64,000 nucleotides of DNA from Geosporobacter subterraneus DSM 17957 (lineage in GTDB: Bacteria; Bacillota; Clostridia; Peptostreptococcales; Thermotaleaceae). The notes under the pieces are model-generated. The model searched no databases. It was not told the origin of the DNA and saw only the letters and a list, made by a program, of their open reading frames with translations. This document shows, in pieces, positions 35,104-44,021 of the stretch; the first letter of the stretch is position 1, and each line of letters starts with the position of its first letter. The stretch is taken from NCBI RefSeq assembly GCF_900142145.1, contig NZ_FQZV01000008.1, positions 1 to 64,000 on the forward strand, written 5' to 3'. Made by a program: the position numbers and the translations under genes.

Positions 35104-36708
35104 ATGGCTGATGAAATCTTAAGCTTTATTGATGAAGTTCGTAGAAGAAGAACCTTTGCGATCATTTCCCATCCAGATGCAGGGAAAACAACCCTAACGG
35201 AAAAGCTGCTGCTCTACGGCGGGGCTATTCGTTTGGCGGGATCTGTCAAATCAAGAAGGGCACAAAATCATGCAGTATCCGACTGGATGGAAATTGAAAA
35301 ACAGAGAGGGATCTCGGTAACCTCCAGTGTACTTCAATTCGATTATAATGGTTATTGCATCAACATCTTGGATACACCTGGCCATCAGGATTTCAGCGAG
35401 GACACCTATAGAACCTTAATGGCTGCTGACAGTGCTGTTATGGTGATTGACTGCTCTAAAGGGGTTGAAGATCAAACGAAGAAATTGTTCCATGTTTGTA
35501 AGATGAGGGGAATTCCAATCTTTACATTTATCAACAAGCTGGATCGTGCTGGAAAGGATCCTTTCGAACTTTTGGAGGATATCGAACAAGTTCTTGGTAT
35601 TCGTTCTTACCCAATGAACTGGCCTATTGGCACCGATAGAAATTTTAAAGGGGTTTTTAACCGACAGAAAAAGCAAATCGAGCTTTTCAATGACGGCAAT
35701 CATGGGCAATCTATAGCCAAGGCCGTTATTGGTGATATTTCAGATGTTAAATTTAGAGATTTACTTGGCGAAGATCTCCATCGAAAACTGATAGATGATA
35801 TCGATTTATTAGACATGGCGGGAGATGACTTTAACCTGGATCAAATACTCAATGGAGAACTAACACCGGTATTCTTTGGAAGTGCCCTGACGAATTTTGG
35901 TGTAGAGCCTTTCTTAGAGTCCTTTTTAAACATTACCACACCTCCACAGCCCCGTTCCAGTAATATCGGTAACGTAAATCCCGAATCAGATAACTTTTCA
36001 GGCTTTATTTTTAAAATACAGGCCAACATGAATCCTACCCATAGAGATAGGATTGCTTTTCTAAGAATCTGCTCCGGTAAGTTTGAGAAAGGTATGACTG
36101 TAAATCACGTACAGGAAAACAAGAAAGTAAGATTAGCCCAGCCCCAGCAATTTCTTGCCCAGGATCGTGTTGTTGTAGAGACAGCTTACCCGGGAGACAT
36201 TATCGGAATTCATGATCCCGGAATCTTTAAAATTGGCGATACCTTATGTCAGGATCAGACAAAATTACAGTATGAAGGCATTCCCGTATTCGCGCCGGAA
36301 CATTTTGCAAAAGTCTTTACGAAAAATTCCCTTAAGCGTAAGCAGTTTATAAAAGGAATTACTCAGCTTGCAGAGGAAGGTACCATTCAGGTTTACAAGC
36401 GACCGGATATTGGTGTGGAAGAATTGATTGTAGGAGTGGTTGGTGCCCTGCAGTTCGAAGTTTTAGAGTATAGGCTCAAGCATGAATACGGTGTGGACAT
36501 TATAATGGAGAGACTTCCTTATCGATACATCCGTTGGGTTGAAATAGATCATTTTGATCCAAAAACCTTTAGCATTACTATGGATACTATGATTGTAGAA
36601 GATGAGGATGGTCACCCTGTACTGCTGTTTCAAAACGAATGGTCTATTCAACAGGTAAAAGACCGTAATAAACAGGCTCAGTTAAAGGAAATCTCTTTAA
36701 GAAAATAA
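35104..36708 (+). CDS. prfC: Peptide chain release factor 3
   Basis: 534 residues. GTPase that recycles RF1/RF2 from the ribosome after termination. G1 SHPDAGKTTLTEKLL (about 19-33), G2 region with KQRGISVTSS, G3 DTPGHQDFSED (about 90-100), G4 NKLDR (about 144-148), then EF-G-like domains. Length is normal for RF3. Monocistronic, with its own promoter and a hairpin terminator. Confidence 0.96.
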   Translation: MADEILSFIDEVRRRRTFAIISHPDAGKTTLTEKLLLYGGAIRLAGSVKSRRAQNHAVSDWMEIEKQRGISVTSSVLQFDYNGYCINILDTPGHQDFSEDTYRTLMAADSAVMVIDCSKGVEDQTKKLFHVCKMRGIPIFTFINKLDRAGKDPFELLEDIEQVLGIRSYPMNWPIGTDRNFKGVFNRQKKQIELFNDGNHGQSIAKAVIGDISDVKFRDLLGEDLHRKLIDDIDLLDMAGDDFNLDQILNGELTPVFFGSALTNFGVEPFLESFLNITTPPQPRSSNIGNVNPESDNFSGFIFKIQANMNPTHRDRIAFLRICSGKFEKGMTVNHVQENKKVRLAQPQQFLAQDRVVVETAYPGDIIGIHDPGIFKIGDTLCQDQTKLQYEGIPVFAPEHFAKVFTKNSLKRKQFIKGITQLAEEGTIQVYKRPDIGVEELIVGVVGALQFEVLEYRLKHEYGVDIIMERLPYRYIRWVEIDHFDPKTFSITMDTMIVEDEDGHPVLLFQNEWSIQQVKDRNKQAQLKEISLRK

Positions 36709-36739
36709 ATAACTAAAAAGTGCAAAAAACCAACTACAA

Positions 36740-36788
36740 AAAAATCCCTTCTCAAAGGTCCTATTGACCGCAGTGGGATCTTTTTGTT
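36740..36788 (+). terminator. Terminator of prfC
   Basis: AAAAAAATCCC / GGGATCTTTTT stem with an extended loop. Confidence 0.7.
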
Positions 36789-36836
36789 TACTGGGTAGGC
36801 TTTATAGTAGAATCAAGATTATTTCTCAATCATTGT

Positions 36837-37004
36837 TTAACCTTCACTGTCTAGGCGTTTACAAAACTGGTTAATGAGTTCATCAAGCTCTTTGCTGATG
36901 ATTAATATTCGAGGGTCTTTGAGGTCGGGGTCTTGAATGATTAGTTGATTCATATGGTCCCTCAGCTTTTCGATTTTACAGGAAATTTCCTCAAAGTTAT
37001 TCAT
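36837..37004 (-). CDS. Spo0E-like aspartyl-phosphate phosphatase
   Basis: 55 residues from ATG 37004 behind GAGAGG (a longer upstream frame has no ribosome site). Two-helix protein with the family's ..LRDHMNQLI..DP.. and S(K/Q)ELDELINQF motif (about 36-45), the loop that removes phosphate from Spo0A-P and so delays sporulation. Confidence 0.85.
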   Translation of the reverse strand: MNNFEEISCKIEKLRDHMNQLIIQDPDLKDPRILIISKELDELINQFCKRLDSEG

Positions 37005-37205
37005 TGTATAACCTCTCAATTCATATTTAACTATTAATAATAGTATTATATACCTGAACCAATTCCGTTTCAACAGAAAAATCTACAAAATATTAGCATA
37101 AATAACATTTTTTTCTAATAGAGGATAATCGCTCCTTTTATAGAATAACACATATAGCGGAGCGGAAAGAATTGTAAAATTTTTTACAGAGATGGGAGTG
37201 GATAC

Positions 37206-37376
37206 ATGAGTATTAATACCCTATCCATAGAAAATGATCTAAGATTACTCTGTATTCAGATGATTGATCTTCTTACCAAAATGAAAGAGAATGGTATTAT
37301 AAGCGAAGATGAATATCAAGAGCACATTCGACTAAAAAGAATGTTTATCCAAGATCATTTTGGAATGTATGTTTAA
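37206..37376 (+). CDS. Conserved-looking 56-residue helical protein
   Basis: ATG 37206 with GGAG at 7 bases, ending at a strong terminator. Sequence pattern: LSIENDLRLLCIQMIDLLTKM, then ENGIISEDEYQEHIRLKRMF. Two amphipathic helices joined by a short turn. No family recognised; length and helix pairing are similar to small clostridial regulators, but this is a guess. Confidence 0.6.
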   Translation: MSINTLSIENDLRLLCIQMIDLLTKMKENGIISEDEYQEHIRLKRMFIQDHFGMYV

Positions 37377-37412
37377 AAATAAGGGCAGAGAATTAATTCT
37401 GCCCCTATTTTT
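37376..37412 (+). terminator. Terminator of the 56-residue protein gene
   Basis: AAAATAAGGGCAGA / TCTGCCCCTATTTTT stem and T-run. Confidence 0.8.
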
Positions 37413-37525
37413 AGACATGAGTTATCGTTATGGTCTGACTGTTATAACTAAAGCAGCCTTATACTTTGAATAGATCAGATAAAAGATACCTAATCTTTTA
37501 AAGCAATTTATGGAGGTGGATCAGT

Positions 37526-38206
37526 ATGAAAACCGCACTAATTCGTATCACAAGGTTATTTGCAGGTCTTTTGTGTTATGCCGTGGGCATCGTGATGACA
37601 ATAAACGCCGCTCTTGGTCTAGCCCCTTGGGATGTTTTCCATCAGGGCCTTTCAAAGACCTTAGGCATTACAATGGGACAGGCAAGCATAGGGGTAGGCT
37701 TTATCCTTATTATTGTAGACAGTTTATTAGGAGAAAGATTAGGTTGGGGGACAGTGGGAAACATGTTTTTTATTGGTTACTTTATGGATATATTGATGCT
37801 AAACTATCTCATACCTGTTTTTGAAGGTTGGATTCCTCGATTATTTATGCTGATTTTAGGAATGTTTGTAATCGGGATCGCCAGCATTTTCTATATAGGT
37901 GCAGGTCTGGGCTCTGGTCCAAGAGATGGCCTTATGGTGGCACTCACTAAAAAAACCGGCAAATCGGTAAGATTTATTCGAAATGCCATTGAAATCAGTG
38001 TTCTAACTGCAGGATATCTATTGGGGGGCTTTATTGGGTTTGGCACTTTGATTACAGCCCTGGCAATCGGCTATATTGTACAGTTTACATTTAAGCTGTT
38101 TCATTTTGATGTGGCTGAGATTCAACACCGATTTATTGATGATGACGTAAATCTCCTGCGAAAGCTTCTTTATAAGAACAAAGAACATGCGGAGGTTGAA
38201 GAATAA
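37526..38206 (+). CDS. YczE/YitT-like membrane protein
   Basis: 226 residues. Five to six helices; family motifs GIVMTINAALGLAPWDVFHQGLS (split), GTVGNMFFIGYFMD and IGAGLGSGPRDGLMVAL (about 124-140). YczE is needed for surfactin production in Bacillus subtilis; here the role is unknown. Good GGAGG site upstream; hairpin terminator downstream. Confidence 0.85.
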   Translation: MKTALIRITRLFAGLLCYAVGIVMTINAALGLAPWDVFHQGLSKTLGITMGQASIGVGFILIIVDSLLGERLGWGTVGNMFFIGYFMDILMLNYLIPVFEGWIPRLFMLILGMFVIGIASIFYIGAGLGSGPRDGLMVALTKKTGKSVRFIRNAIEISVLTAGYLLGGFIGFGTLITALAIGYIVQFTFKLFHFDVAEIQHRFIDDDVNLLRKLLYKNKEHAEVEE

Positions 38207-38234
38207 ATGGCCCGCTTGGAGTGCGGGCCATTTA
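38204..38234. terminator. Bidirectional terminator
   Basis: TAAATGGCCCGC / GCGGGCCATTTA around the YczE stop; also usable by the converging 45-residue gene. Confidence 0.85.
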
Positions 38235-38237
38235 TTT

Positions 38238-38375
38238 CTACTTGTTTTTTCTCTTCTTGTTTTCAGGACCTTTTTCAGGATCTACGATTTCTTGTCTTTC
38301 TCTTGCTCTATTGACATCAGTCAGTTTAGGATTGTATAGCTCATCTCTTACTGCTTCATCTTTTTTCTTTTTCAT
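38238..38375 (-). CDS. 45-residue highly charged protein
   Basis: ATG 38375 behind GAGGTGAAA, ends at TAG 38238. MKKKKDEAVRDELYNPKL... with a Lys/Arg/Glu-rich tail. Looks like a small spore- or nucleic-acid-associated protein, but no family is certain. Confidence 0.55.
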   Translation of the reverse strand: MKKKKDEAVRDELYNPKLTDVNRARERQEIVDPEKGPENKKRKNK

Positions 38376-38471
38376 AATATTTCACCTCTAAAATATTATG
38401 CCTACTTCCTATAATTTTATTCTTTGAATCAGATAGAGTTATTCTATTGCATCCTTAAGATCACCGGCACT

Positions 38472-41384
38472 TTATTTTATAGGTGATTTTGGCGTAGAAA
38501 AGTACTGTAGAATAGCCTCTGCTAAAGTTTTTGCCAGTAAAGCCTGATCTTCATCGTTAATGAGCCACTCGTACTCATAAGGATTTGGGACAAATCCACT
38601 TTCGATTAATATAGAAGGTGCCCATGTCCCTCTGGTAACATAAAAATTCTTATTATGCAGTCCTTTGCTATTACGCTTTAATGTATCCAAGGTATGCATA
38701 AACACTTTCTCCGAGGCTAGTTGAGCCAGCTTTTCTCTATAGAATACTGAAAACCCATCTATCTTTGCGATGTCGACGTTATCTCCCATACTATTTGCAT
38801 GGATGGAGATAAACAAATCTGGTCTTGCATTTCTTGAAGCAGCTAAGCGTTCCTCTAAAGATACATCTATATCCGTATTTCTTGTCATCAGTACGATGGC
38901 TCCAAGCTGTTCCAGTTCCTGCTGCAGCTTAAGTGCAGTATTTAGATTAATAGATTTTTCGGCATTGGCTGCACCTAAAGGTCCTAGTGCACCAGTGTCA
39001 CTCCCTCCATGCCCAGGGTCTATCATGATAGTAATCCCTGCAAGCGGTTGATCTCCTCCTACAGATACTACTGGCCTTTTCAGCATTAATGCTATTCCTG
39101 TTGGTGTTTTTTCAATAAAATATCCTTCGATAAAATGATCTTTCTTAAGTGTTAATGTGTACTGCAGACTATTTGTGTTTTGTAAAACAGCAACAGAAGA
39201 GACCATAGCTTCCTCAGGTAAGGTGGGTATCACCCCTCCAGCTGCTGCTGATATATCAAGTTTGACTACATTTCCGTCAAAAGAGGAGAATACAGTTGTT
39301 AGCTTTGACAGGTCAATATTTAAAGTATCCCATTTCTCCCCAGTACTATACTCCGCCTTTTGAATTTTTGTAGTTAATGGACTTTGGGTTGCATAGGTTT
39401 TAACATCCTTTTTATTGATCCATTGTCCGGAAGATAGACGAACAAAATTCCCTGTCATTCCCGTCACATAGTCTGTCATTCCGCTGTAAAGTTCATAGGC
39501 CGCTCCATTACCCGTCGTTGGCGTAGAATAGGTATCTGCAACGGACTTTACTACTTCTGCATAAAAAGGAGCGTTTTTCATCACTACACCGATTTTCGCT
39601 GGGGCTTTGCTTGTCTTAGTAGCTCCTTTATAGTTCATTGTGTAGACCGGAGTCCCTAGATCGATTATGCGAGGGGTTCCTGCATAGGTCGGTATAGTAT
39701 ATACATGAGTATATGTATCAGCAAAAATCCCCTGTCCACTGGCTGATAACCCCGATGGTTTCATGGTATAGCTTTTTCCCCCAAGGTTTACCGTAACTTT
39801 AGAGCCAATTGGCGCCTGACAGGAAAGCGTTATTTTTTCCCCCGGTGTTCGGTATTCCTGCTCTTTCGGGAAGACCGATGCAGCAGGAATCTCTGCAGCA
39901 CTTAACTTCTTGGCGGCTGCAGAAGGCGTCTCCCGAAAAATTACACGGGTTACATAGGATCCCTCCTGTGAAAAAGTAAACTGATTTGCCCCCTTCTCCA
40001 AAGGTACAAGTATGCCAAAGTATCCTTGAGGAGATCGGTTTTCTACAGGTTTCCCGTTCAGAAATAGGGGTTGTTCCGGATCTGAGGCCCCGTTTAAATA
40101 ATATTGGCTTAAGCCTGTCTTTATATTATCCGCCGGTCTTGATACACTGACAGGAACCCTGACAGTAAATCCATCCTTCTTTTCATAGAAGGCTTTAACT
40201 GCACCAGCGAGGGCTGGATTGTTTTCGAAGGATTTGTAGCTGAAAAAGATGCTCCCCTTTACTTCTGGGCTATGGGTATTGAGTTGGAGCTGTTTTTCTA
40301 TCTCCGAAATACCATACCAAGGACTTGATGGATCAGGGTTTCCGGCCCGATATGCAGCCTGTCCGATATACAAATCAACCTCAGTGCCATTGACCGTATC
40401 TTTCCACCATGACAGCAGCTTACTGTAATCTGCCACTGCAAATCCTATGTTCCAATAGATTTGCGGTGCGATATAGTCTATCCATCCTTCTTTTACCCAC
40501 TTTCTGGTATCTGCAAATTGATCATAATAGGACTGCATTCCTTTGGTGTCACTGCCAAGGGGATTGGTGTTACTATTTGCCCATATACCGAAAGGGCTAA
40601 TCCCGAACCGTATGTTTTTTTGAGTCTGTTTAATAGCTTCTGATAAATCACGTATCAGCAGATTTACATTTTCTCTACGCCAATCATTGATATTGCTATA
40701 GCCTTTTCCATATTTTTCATAGGCGGCTTTATCGTTAAAGTCTTTACCGGGATAAAAATAATCATCGAAGTGAATACCATCGATATCGTAGTTCTCAATA
40801 ATCTCAAGTACTCCGTCAATCACCAGCTGACGTACCTCCGGAAGCCCTGGATCATAATAAAAATTGCCGTCGGTGTGTTTCACAATCCAGTCAGGTTTTA
40901 GCCGAATCGGATTTGTTGCGTCCAATGAGGCAAGATCATGATTTAATTCTACCGCAGTTTTCTTTGTACCTCTATAAGGATTAATCCATGCATGGAGCTC
41001 TATTCCCCGATTATGGGCTTCCGCAATCCAAAACGCCAAGGGATCGAAACCATCTTTAGGCGCTTGCCCCTGTTTCCCTGTTAAATATTTAGACCACGGG
41101 AAATACCGAGATTTATAGATTGCATCAGAGGCTGGTCGAACCTGCAAGAAAACAGCATTCAATCCCATATCGGCAGCATGATCTAATATTTTTAACGCTT
41201 CAGCCTTCAATACTTCTGGTTCCTCAGTCGGTTTTGACGGGTAATCGATGTTTAATACAGTTGCTACCCACAGTCCTCGAAGCTCCCCTCTATGTATTGG
41301 ATCAGAGGAAGCATGTGGCATCCAAATCTGTAGAATGAAAGCCAATAGGACGATTGTAATACTGATTCTCGTAATCTTTTTCAT
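38472..41384 (-). CDS. Exported GHL10 glycoside hydrolase fused to an amidase_3
   Basis: 970 residues with a signal peptide (1-27). N-terminal GHL10/DUF187 domain (about 30-370: GELRGLWVATVLNIDYPSKP, HAWINPYRG, DGIHFDDYFYPG with likely acidic catalytic residues). A beta-rich middle (about 410-770). C-terminal N-acetylmuramoyl-L-alanine amidase (about 780-965) with zinc ligands in DPGHGGSDTGA, EKSIN, HANSM and ESGFV. Cuts peptidoglycan: the amidase splits muramic acid from stem peptide, the GHL10 part probably attacks glycan. The GHL10-amidase pairing is seen in some clostridial cell-wall proteins. Monocistronic. Confidence 0.88.
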   Translation of the reverse strand: MKKITRISITIVLLAFILQIWMPHASSDPIHRGELRGLWVATVLNIDYPSKPTEEPEVLKAEALKILDHAADMGLNAVFLQVRPASDAIYKSRYFPWSKYLTGKQGQAPKDGFDPLAFWIAEAHNRGIELHAWINPYRGTKKTAVELNHDLASLDATNPIRLKPDWIVKHTDGNFYYDPGLPEVRQLVIDGVLEIIENYDIDGIHFDDYFYPGKDFNDKAAYEKYGKGYSNINDWRRENVNLLIRDLSEAIKQTQKNIRFGISPFGIWANSNTNPLGSDTKGMQSYYDQFADTRKWVKEGWIDYIAPQIYWNIGFAVADYSKLLSWWKDTVNGTEVDLYIGQAAYRAGNPDPSSPWYGISEIEKQLQLNTHSPEVKGSIFFSYKSFENNPALAGAVKAFYEKKDGFTVRVPVSVSRPADNIKTGLSQYYLNGASDPEQPLFLNGKPVENRSPQGYFGILVPLEKGANQFTFSQEGSYVTRVIFRETPSAAAKKLSAAEIPAASVFPKEQEYRTPGEKITLSCQAPIGSKVTVNLGGKSYTMKPSGLSASGQGIFADTYTHVYTIPTYAGTPRIIDLGTPVYTMNYKGATKTSKAPAKIGVVMKNAPFYAEVVKSVADTYSTPTTGNGAAYELYSGMTDYVTGMTGNFVRLSSGQWINKKDVKTYATQSPLTTKIQKAEYSTGEKWDTLNIDLSKLTTVFSSFDGNVVKLDISAAAGGVIPTLPEEAMVSSVAVLQNTNSLQYTLTLKKDHFIEGYFIEKTPTGIALMLKRPVVSVGGDQPLAGITIMIDPGHGGSDTGALGPLGAANAEKSINLNTALKLQQELEQLGAIVLMTRNTDIDVSLEERLAASRNARPDLFISIHANSMGDNVDIAKIDGFSVFYREKLAQLASEKVFMHTLDTLKRNSKGLHNKNFYVTRGTWAPSILIESGFVPNPYEYEWLINDEDQALLAKTLAEAILQYFSTPKSPIK

Positions 41385-41597
41385 AGTCCACCCCTTATAG
41401 ATATTATGTAAGCCCCGTGTTTTAGTAATATTTCTACATCCTTCGACGAATGCCCTGCCCTATTAGCAATTTTTAATATAATTGTAACAATTCTTCCATT
41501 TAGTGAATTATTTAGAAAGGCTTTTTTTACTTGAAGCAAAGAAAAGTATCTATTTAAAGAATAGATACTTTTCAAACAATCATAGACTGATTAAATT

Positions 41598-42554
41598 CTA
41601 TATATTTAACTTCTCTAAAACTTTACTGACAATTGCATCGGCATTTAATCCAAATTTACGCTGTAGATAATCCTGGGTACCTACTTCTCCAAAATGATCC
41701 TGTATAGCAATGCTTATGAATGGTGCCTCTATGGGACTTTCCGCTAGGACTTCTGCAATCGCCGATCCTAAGCCCCCAATTTTACTGTGGTTTTCTGCTG
41801 CGACAATAACCCGTTTCCCTCTTGACACTTCCCTGACGAGCTCTTCATCCAGTGGTTTTACCGTAAACATATCCACGATGGTGCTGGAAATTCCGTACTC
41901 TTCCAGTATTTTTCTCGCTTTTATTGCCTCTGCTATCATTTCACCAATAGCAAATATAGCAATATCGGTTCCTTCACAAATGATATTTCCCTTGCCTATT
42001 TCAAATTGTGAGCCTTCACTATAGATGTCTGGAACGGCCTTTCGTGCACAACGGAAATAATACATACCGTACCTGTCAATCGTGTTTTTTATAACCCACT
42101 TGAATTGAGCAGCATCGGCTGGAGCTATTACTGTTAACTGGGGAACTGCTCTCGTCAAAGCTAAGTCTTCAACAGAAGTGTGGGTTCCCCCGTTGTGCAG
42201 CGCCCAGAATCCAGGGTCAGAACCGTATATTCTTATATTGGCTTGCTGATAGCATCCTGAAAGATAAAGCTGGTCAAAGACGCGCCGGGTTGCAAAAGGA
42301 GCAAAAGTATGAACAAAGGGTATTTTTCCCGTTAAGGACATGCCGCAGCTTGCACCGATCATATTGGCTTCACTGATTCCCATATTGATACACCGTTTAG
42401 GATATTTTCTAAACAACTTTCCAGTCCCTGAGGCATTCACCAGGTCTGCATCACATACAATGATATTCTCATTTTCTTCCATCAACTCCATAAGGGTTTC
42501 TTGGTAGACTGCCCGCAGTTCCTTTGGCTGCTGCTTTTCAGCTAACTGAAACAT
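41598..42554 (-). CDS. Transketolase, C-terminal half
   Basis: 318 residues (ATG 42554, GGAGG upstream) with the pyrimidine-binding domain (MNMGISEANMIGASCGMSL-like segment, about 78-96) and the C-terminal domain (EVGTQDYLQRKFGL). Pairs with the separate N-terminal half to give a TPP enzyme that moves two-carbon units between sugar phosphates. The genes overlap by 13 bases, so the halves are coupled. Belongs to the PTS operon. Confidence 0.92.
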   Translation of the reverse strand: MFQLAEKQQPKELRAVYQETLMELMEENENIIVCDADLVNASGTGKLFRKYPKRCINMGISEANMIGASCGMSLTGKIPFVHTFAPFATRRVFDQLYLSGCYQQANIRIYGSDPGFWALHNGGTHTSVEDLALTRAVPQLTVIAPADAAQFKWVIKNTIDRYGMYYFRCARKAVPDIYSEGSQFEIGKGNIICEGTDIAIFAIGEMIAEAIKARKILEEYGISSTIVDMFTVKPLDEELVREVSRGKRVIVAAENHSKIGGLGSAIAEVLAESPIEAPFISIAIQDHFGEVGTQDYLQRKFGLNADAIVSKVLEKLNI

Positions 42555-43393
42555 CCTAGTCTACCTCCACCTTTCAGTTTTCTTTCAAGCATTTCGATGG
42601 CTGCATTTAGTTGCAGCTCACTTTCACCTGAAAAACGAATATGATGATTATCCTGAAGGTTCTCAAAATACGAAATCCCTTGTGCCTTAATTGTATCCAG
42701 GATAATGCAGCAAGCCTGATTCTTTACCTCAAACATCTGGTGAATCGTTTTTTTGATCTCTGCTTCGTCATTTCCCTTGATTCTCTTCACAGCAAAACCG
42801 AAGGCTTCTAATTTATTCTTTAGGTCAAATAATTCCATAATCTCTTGTGTAGGACCATCCAATTGTTTATGATTCTCATCGATAAAAATAACTAGGTTTG
42901 AAAGTTTATGATGAGCCGCAAACTGCAGGGCTTCCCATACTTGCCCTTCATTGCATTCCCCATCACCAAGGATTGTATATACTCTATTGCTCTTTTCGCT
43001 GAGCTGAAAGGATTTGGCGATTCCTACAGCCAATGAAATGCCTTGGCCTAAGGAGCCGGTAGTCACATCCACCCCTGGCGTCTTCATCCGATCCGGATGT
43101 GAAGGAAGCCTTGTCCCGTTATCATTTAATGTATCCAGCATTTCCATTGGAAAATATCCGCGAATTGCAAGGGTTGCATACAAGGCAGGGCCTGCATGGC
43201 CCTTGGACAGAACAAACCAGTCCCGATCCTCCCAGGCTGGATTCTGGGGATTTATTTTCATTACATCCCCATACAAAACTGATAAAGTTTCTACGATGGA
43301 TAGAGCTCCACCGAGATGGCCAAAACCTCTTTTCTTCAACATCCTACAGACTTCCAACCGAATTTTTGCAGACAGCCTTTTTAAATCATCCAT
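42542..43393 (-). CDS. Transketolase, N-terminal half
   Basis: 283 residues with the TPP-binding motif GDGECNEGQVWEAL (about 144-157), LSKGHAGPALYA (about 62-73) and GSLGQGISLAVG (about 112-123). Its presence in a PTS operon suggests that the imported sugar is a ketose phosphate substrate. A 111-base palindrome lies between it and the upstream IIB gene. Confidence 0.92.
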   Translation of the reverse strand: MDDLKRLSAKIRLEVCRMLKKRGFGHLGGALSIVETLSVLYGDVMKINPQNPAWEDRDWFVLSKGHAGPALYATLAIRGYFPMEMLDTLNDNGTRLPSHPDRMKTPGVDVTTGSLGQGISLAVGIAKSFQLSEKSNRVYTILGDGECNEGQVWEALQFAAHHKLSNLVIFIDENHKQLDGPTQEIMELFDLKNKLEAFGFAVKRIKGNDEAEIKKTIHQMFEVKNQACCIILDTIKAQGISYFENLQDNHHIRFSGESELQLNAAIEMLERKLKGGGRLGCFS

Positions 43394-43444
43394 ATTTTCA
43401 CCATCCTCCGGTTAAAGGTTGTTGACAAAGTAATGTTGCTCAAT

Positions 43445-43555
43445 AAACCCCTCCTAAGCTTCCGAGCAGGGACTTTGACGAGGTCACTTTTTTCAATGAT
43501 CTATTTCAGAAAAAGTGGCCTTGTCACGGAGTCGAGAGGATCTTAGGAGGGGTTT
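43445..43555. repeat. 111-bp long imperfect palindrome
   Basis: Arms AAACCCCTCCTAAG (43445-43458) and CTTAGGAGGGGTTT (43542-43555) are perfect, and the inner parts are also complementary (TCACTTTTT / AAAAAGTGG, GACTTTGACGAGG-type against CCTTGTCACGGAGTC-type). It lies in the operon between the IIB and transketolase genes. The stretch CGGAGTCGAgAGGATCTT (43527-43544) is very like a piece of the 194-bp elements. It may set mRNA processing or be a mobile remnant. Confidence 0.7.
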
Positions 43556-43577
43556 GTCATCAGGCTCAGGGTATTAT

Positions 43578-43871
43578 CTATTTGATAACACCCTTTTCTG
43601 CTAAAAAAGCTCCTAACTTTTCCTGTAATTCTGGCAAAGAGATAATGTTGTTAAGGGTTATGCAGGGACCAAACTTAGATAATACGTCATACATATCTCT
43701 ACCGCAAATAAATAAATCTGCACTCCCCTTGTAGGCATCTGTAGCTGCGCTATGCTCCACTGTTATATCCGTAACCCCCAGCTTATTAAGCACCTTTTTT
43801 ACATTCATTTCAACTAAGAATGAAGATCCTAGACCACTTCCACATACACACTGTATTTTTTTTATCGCCAT
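43578..43871 (-). CDS. PTS IIB, ascorbate type
   Basis: 97 residues from ATG 43871 (GGGGAG upstream). P-loop CVCGSGLGSSFLVEMNV with the phosphorylated Cys near residue 9. Middle of the PRD-IIA-IIC-IIB-transketolase operon. Confidence 0.9.
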   Translation of the reverse strand: MAIKKIQCVCGSGLGSSFLVEMNVKKVLNKLGVTDITVEHSAATDAYKGSADLFICGRDMYDVLSKFGPCITLNNIISLPELQEKLGAFLAEKGVIK

Positions 43872-43996
43872 ACGCTTCTCCCCTTTACTCATTTAATGAT
43901 TATCCCATGATTCAATGGATTCTTTCAGTTCTGCATATAACCCAAAAGAGTACAAAAGCATCTTATCCATAGACAATAAAAGATAGACAATAAAAG

Positions 43997-44021
43997 GAAA
44001 GGGTGTTTTTAGCACCCTTTA
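43997..44021 (-). terminator. Hairpin at the IIC stop
   Basis: AAAGGGTG / CACCCTTT stem straddling the IIC stop codon, T-rich after it on the minus strand. Probably partial termination or mRNA protection. Confidence 0.5.
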
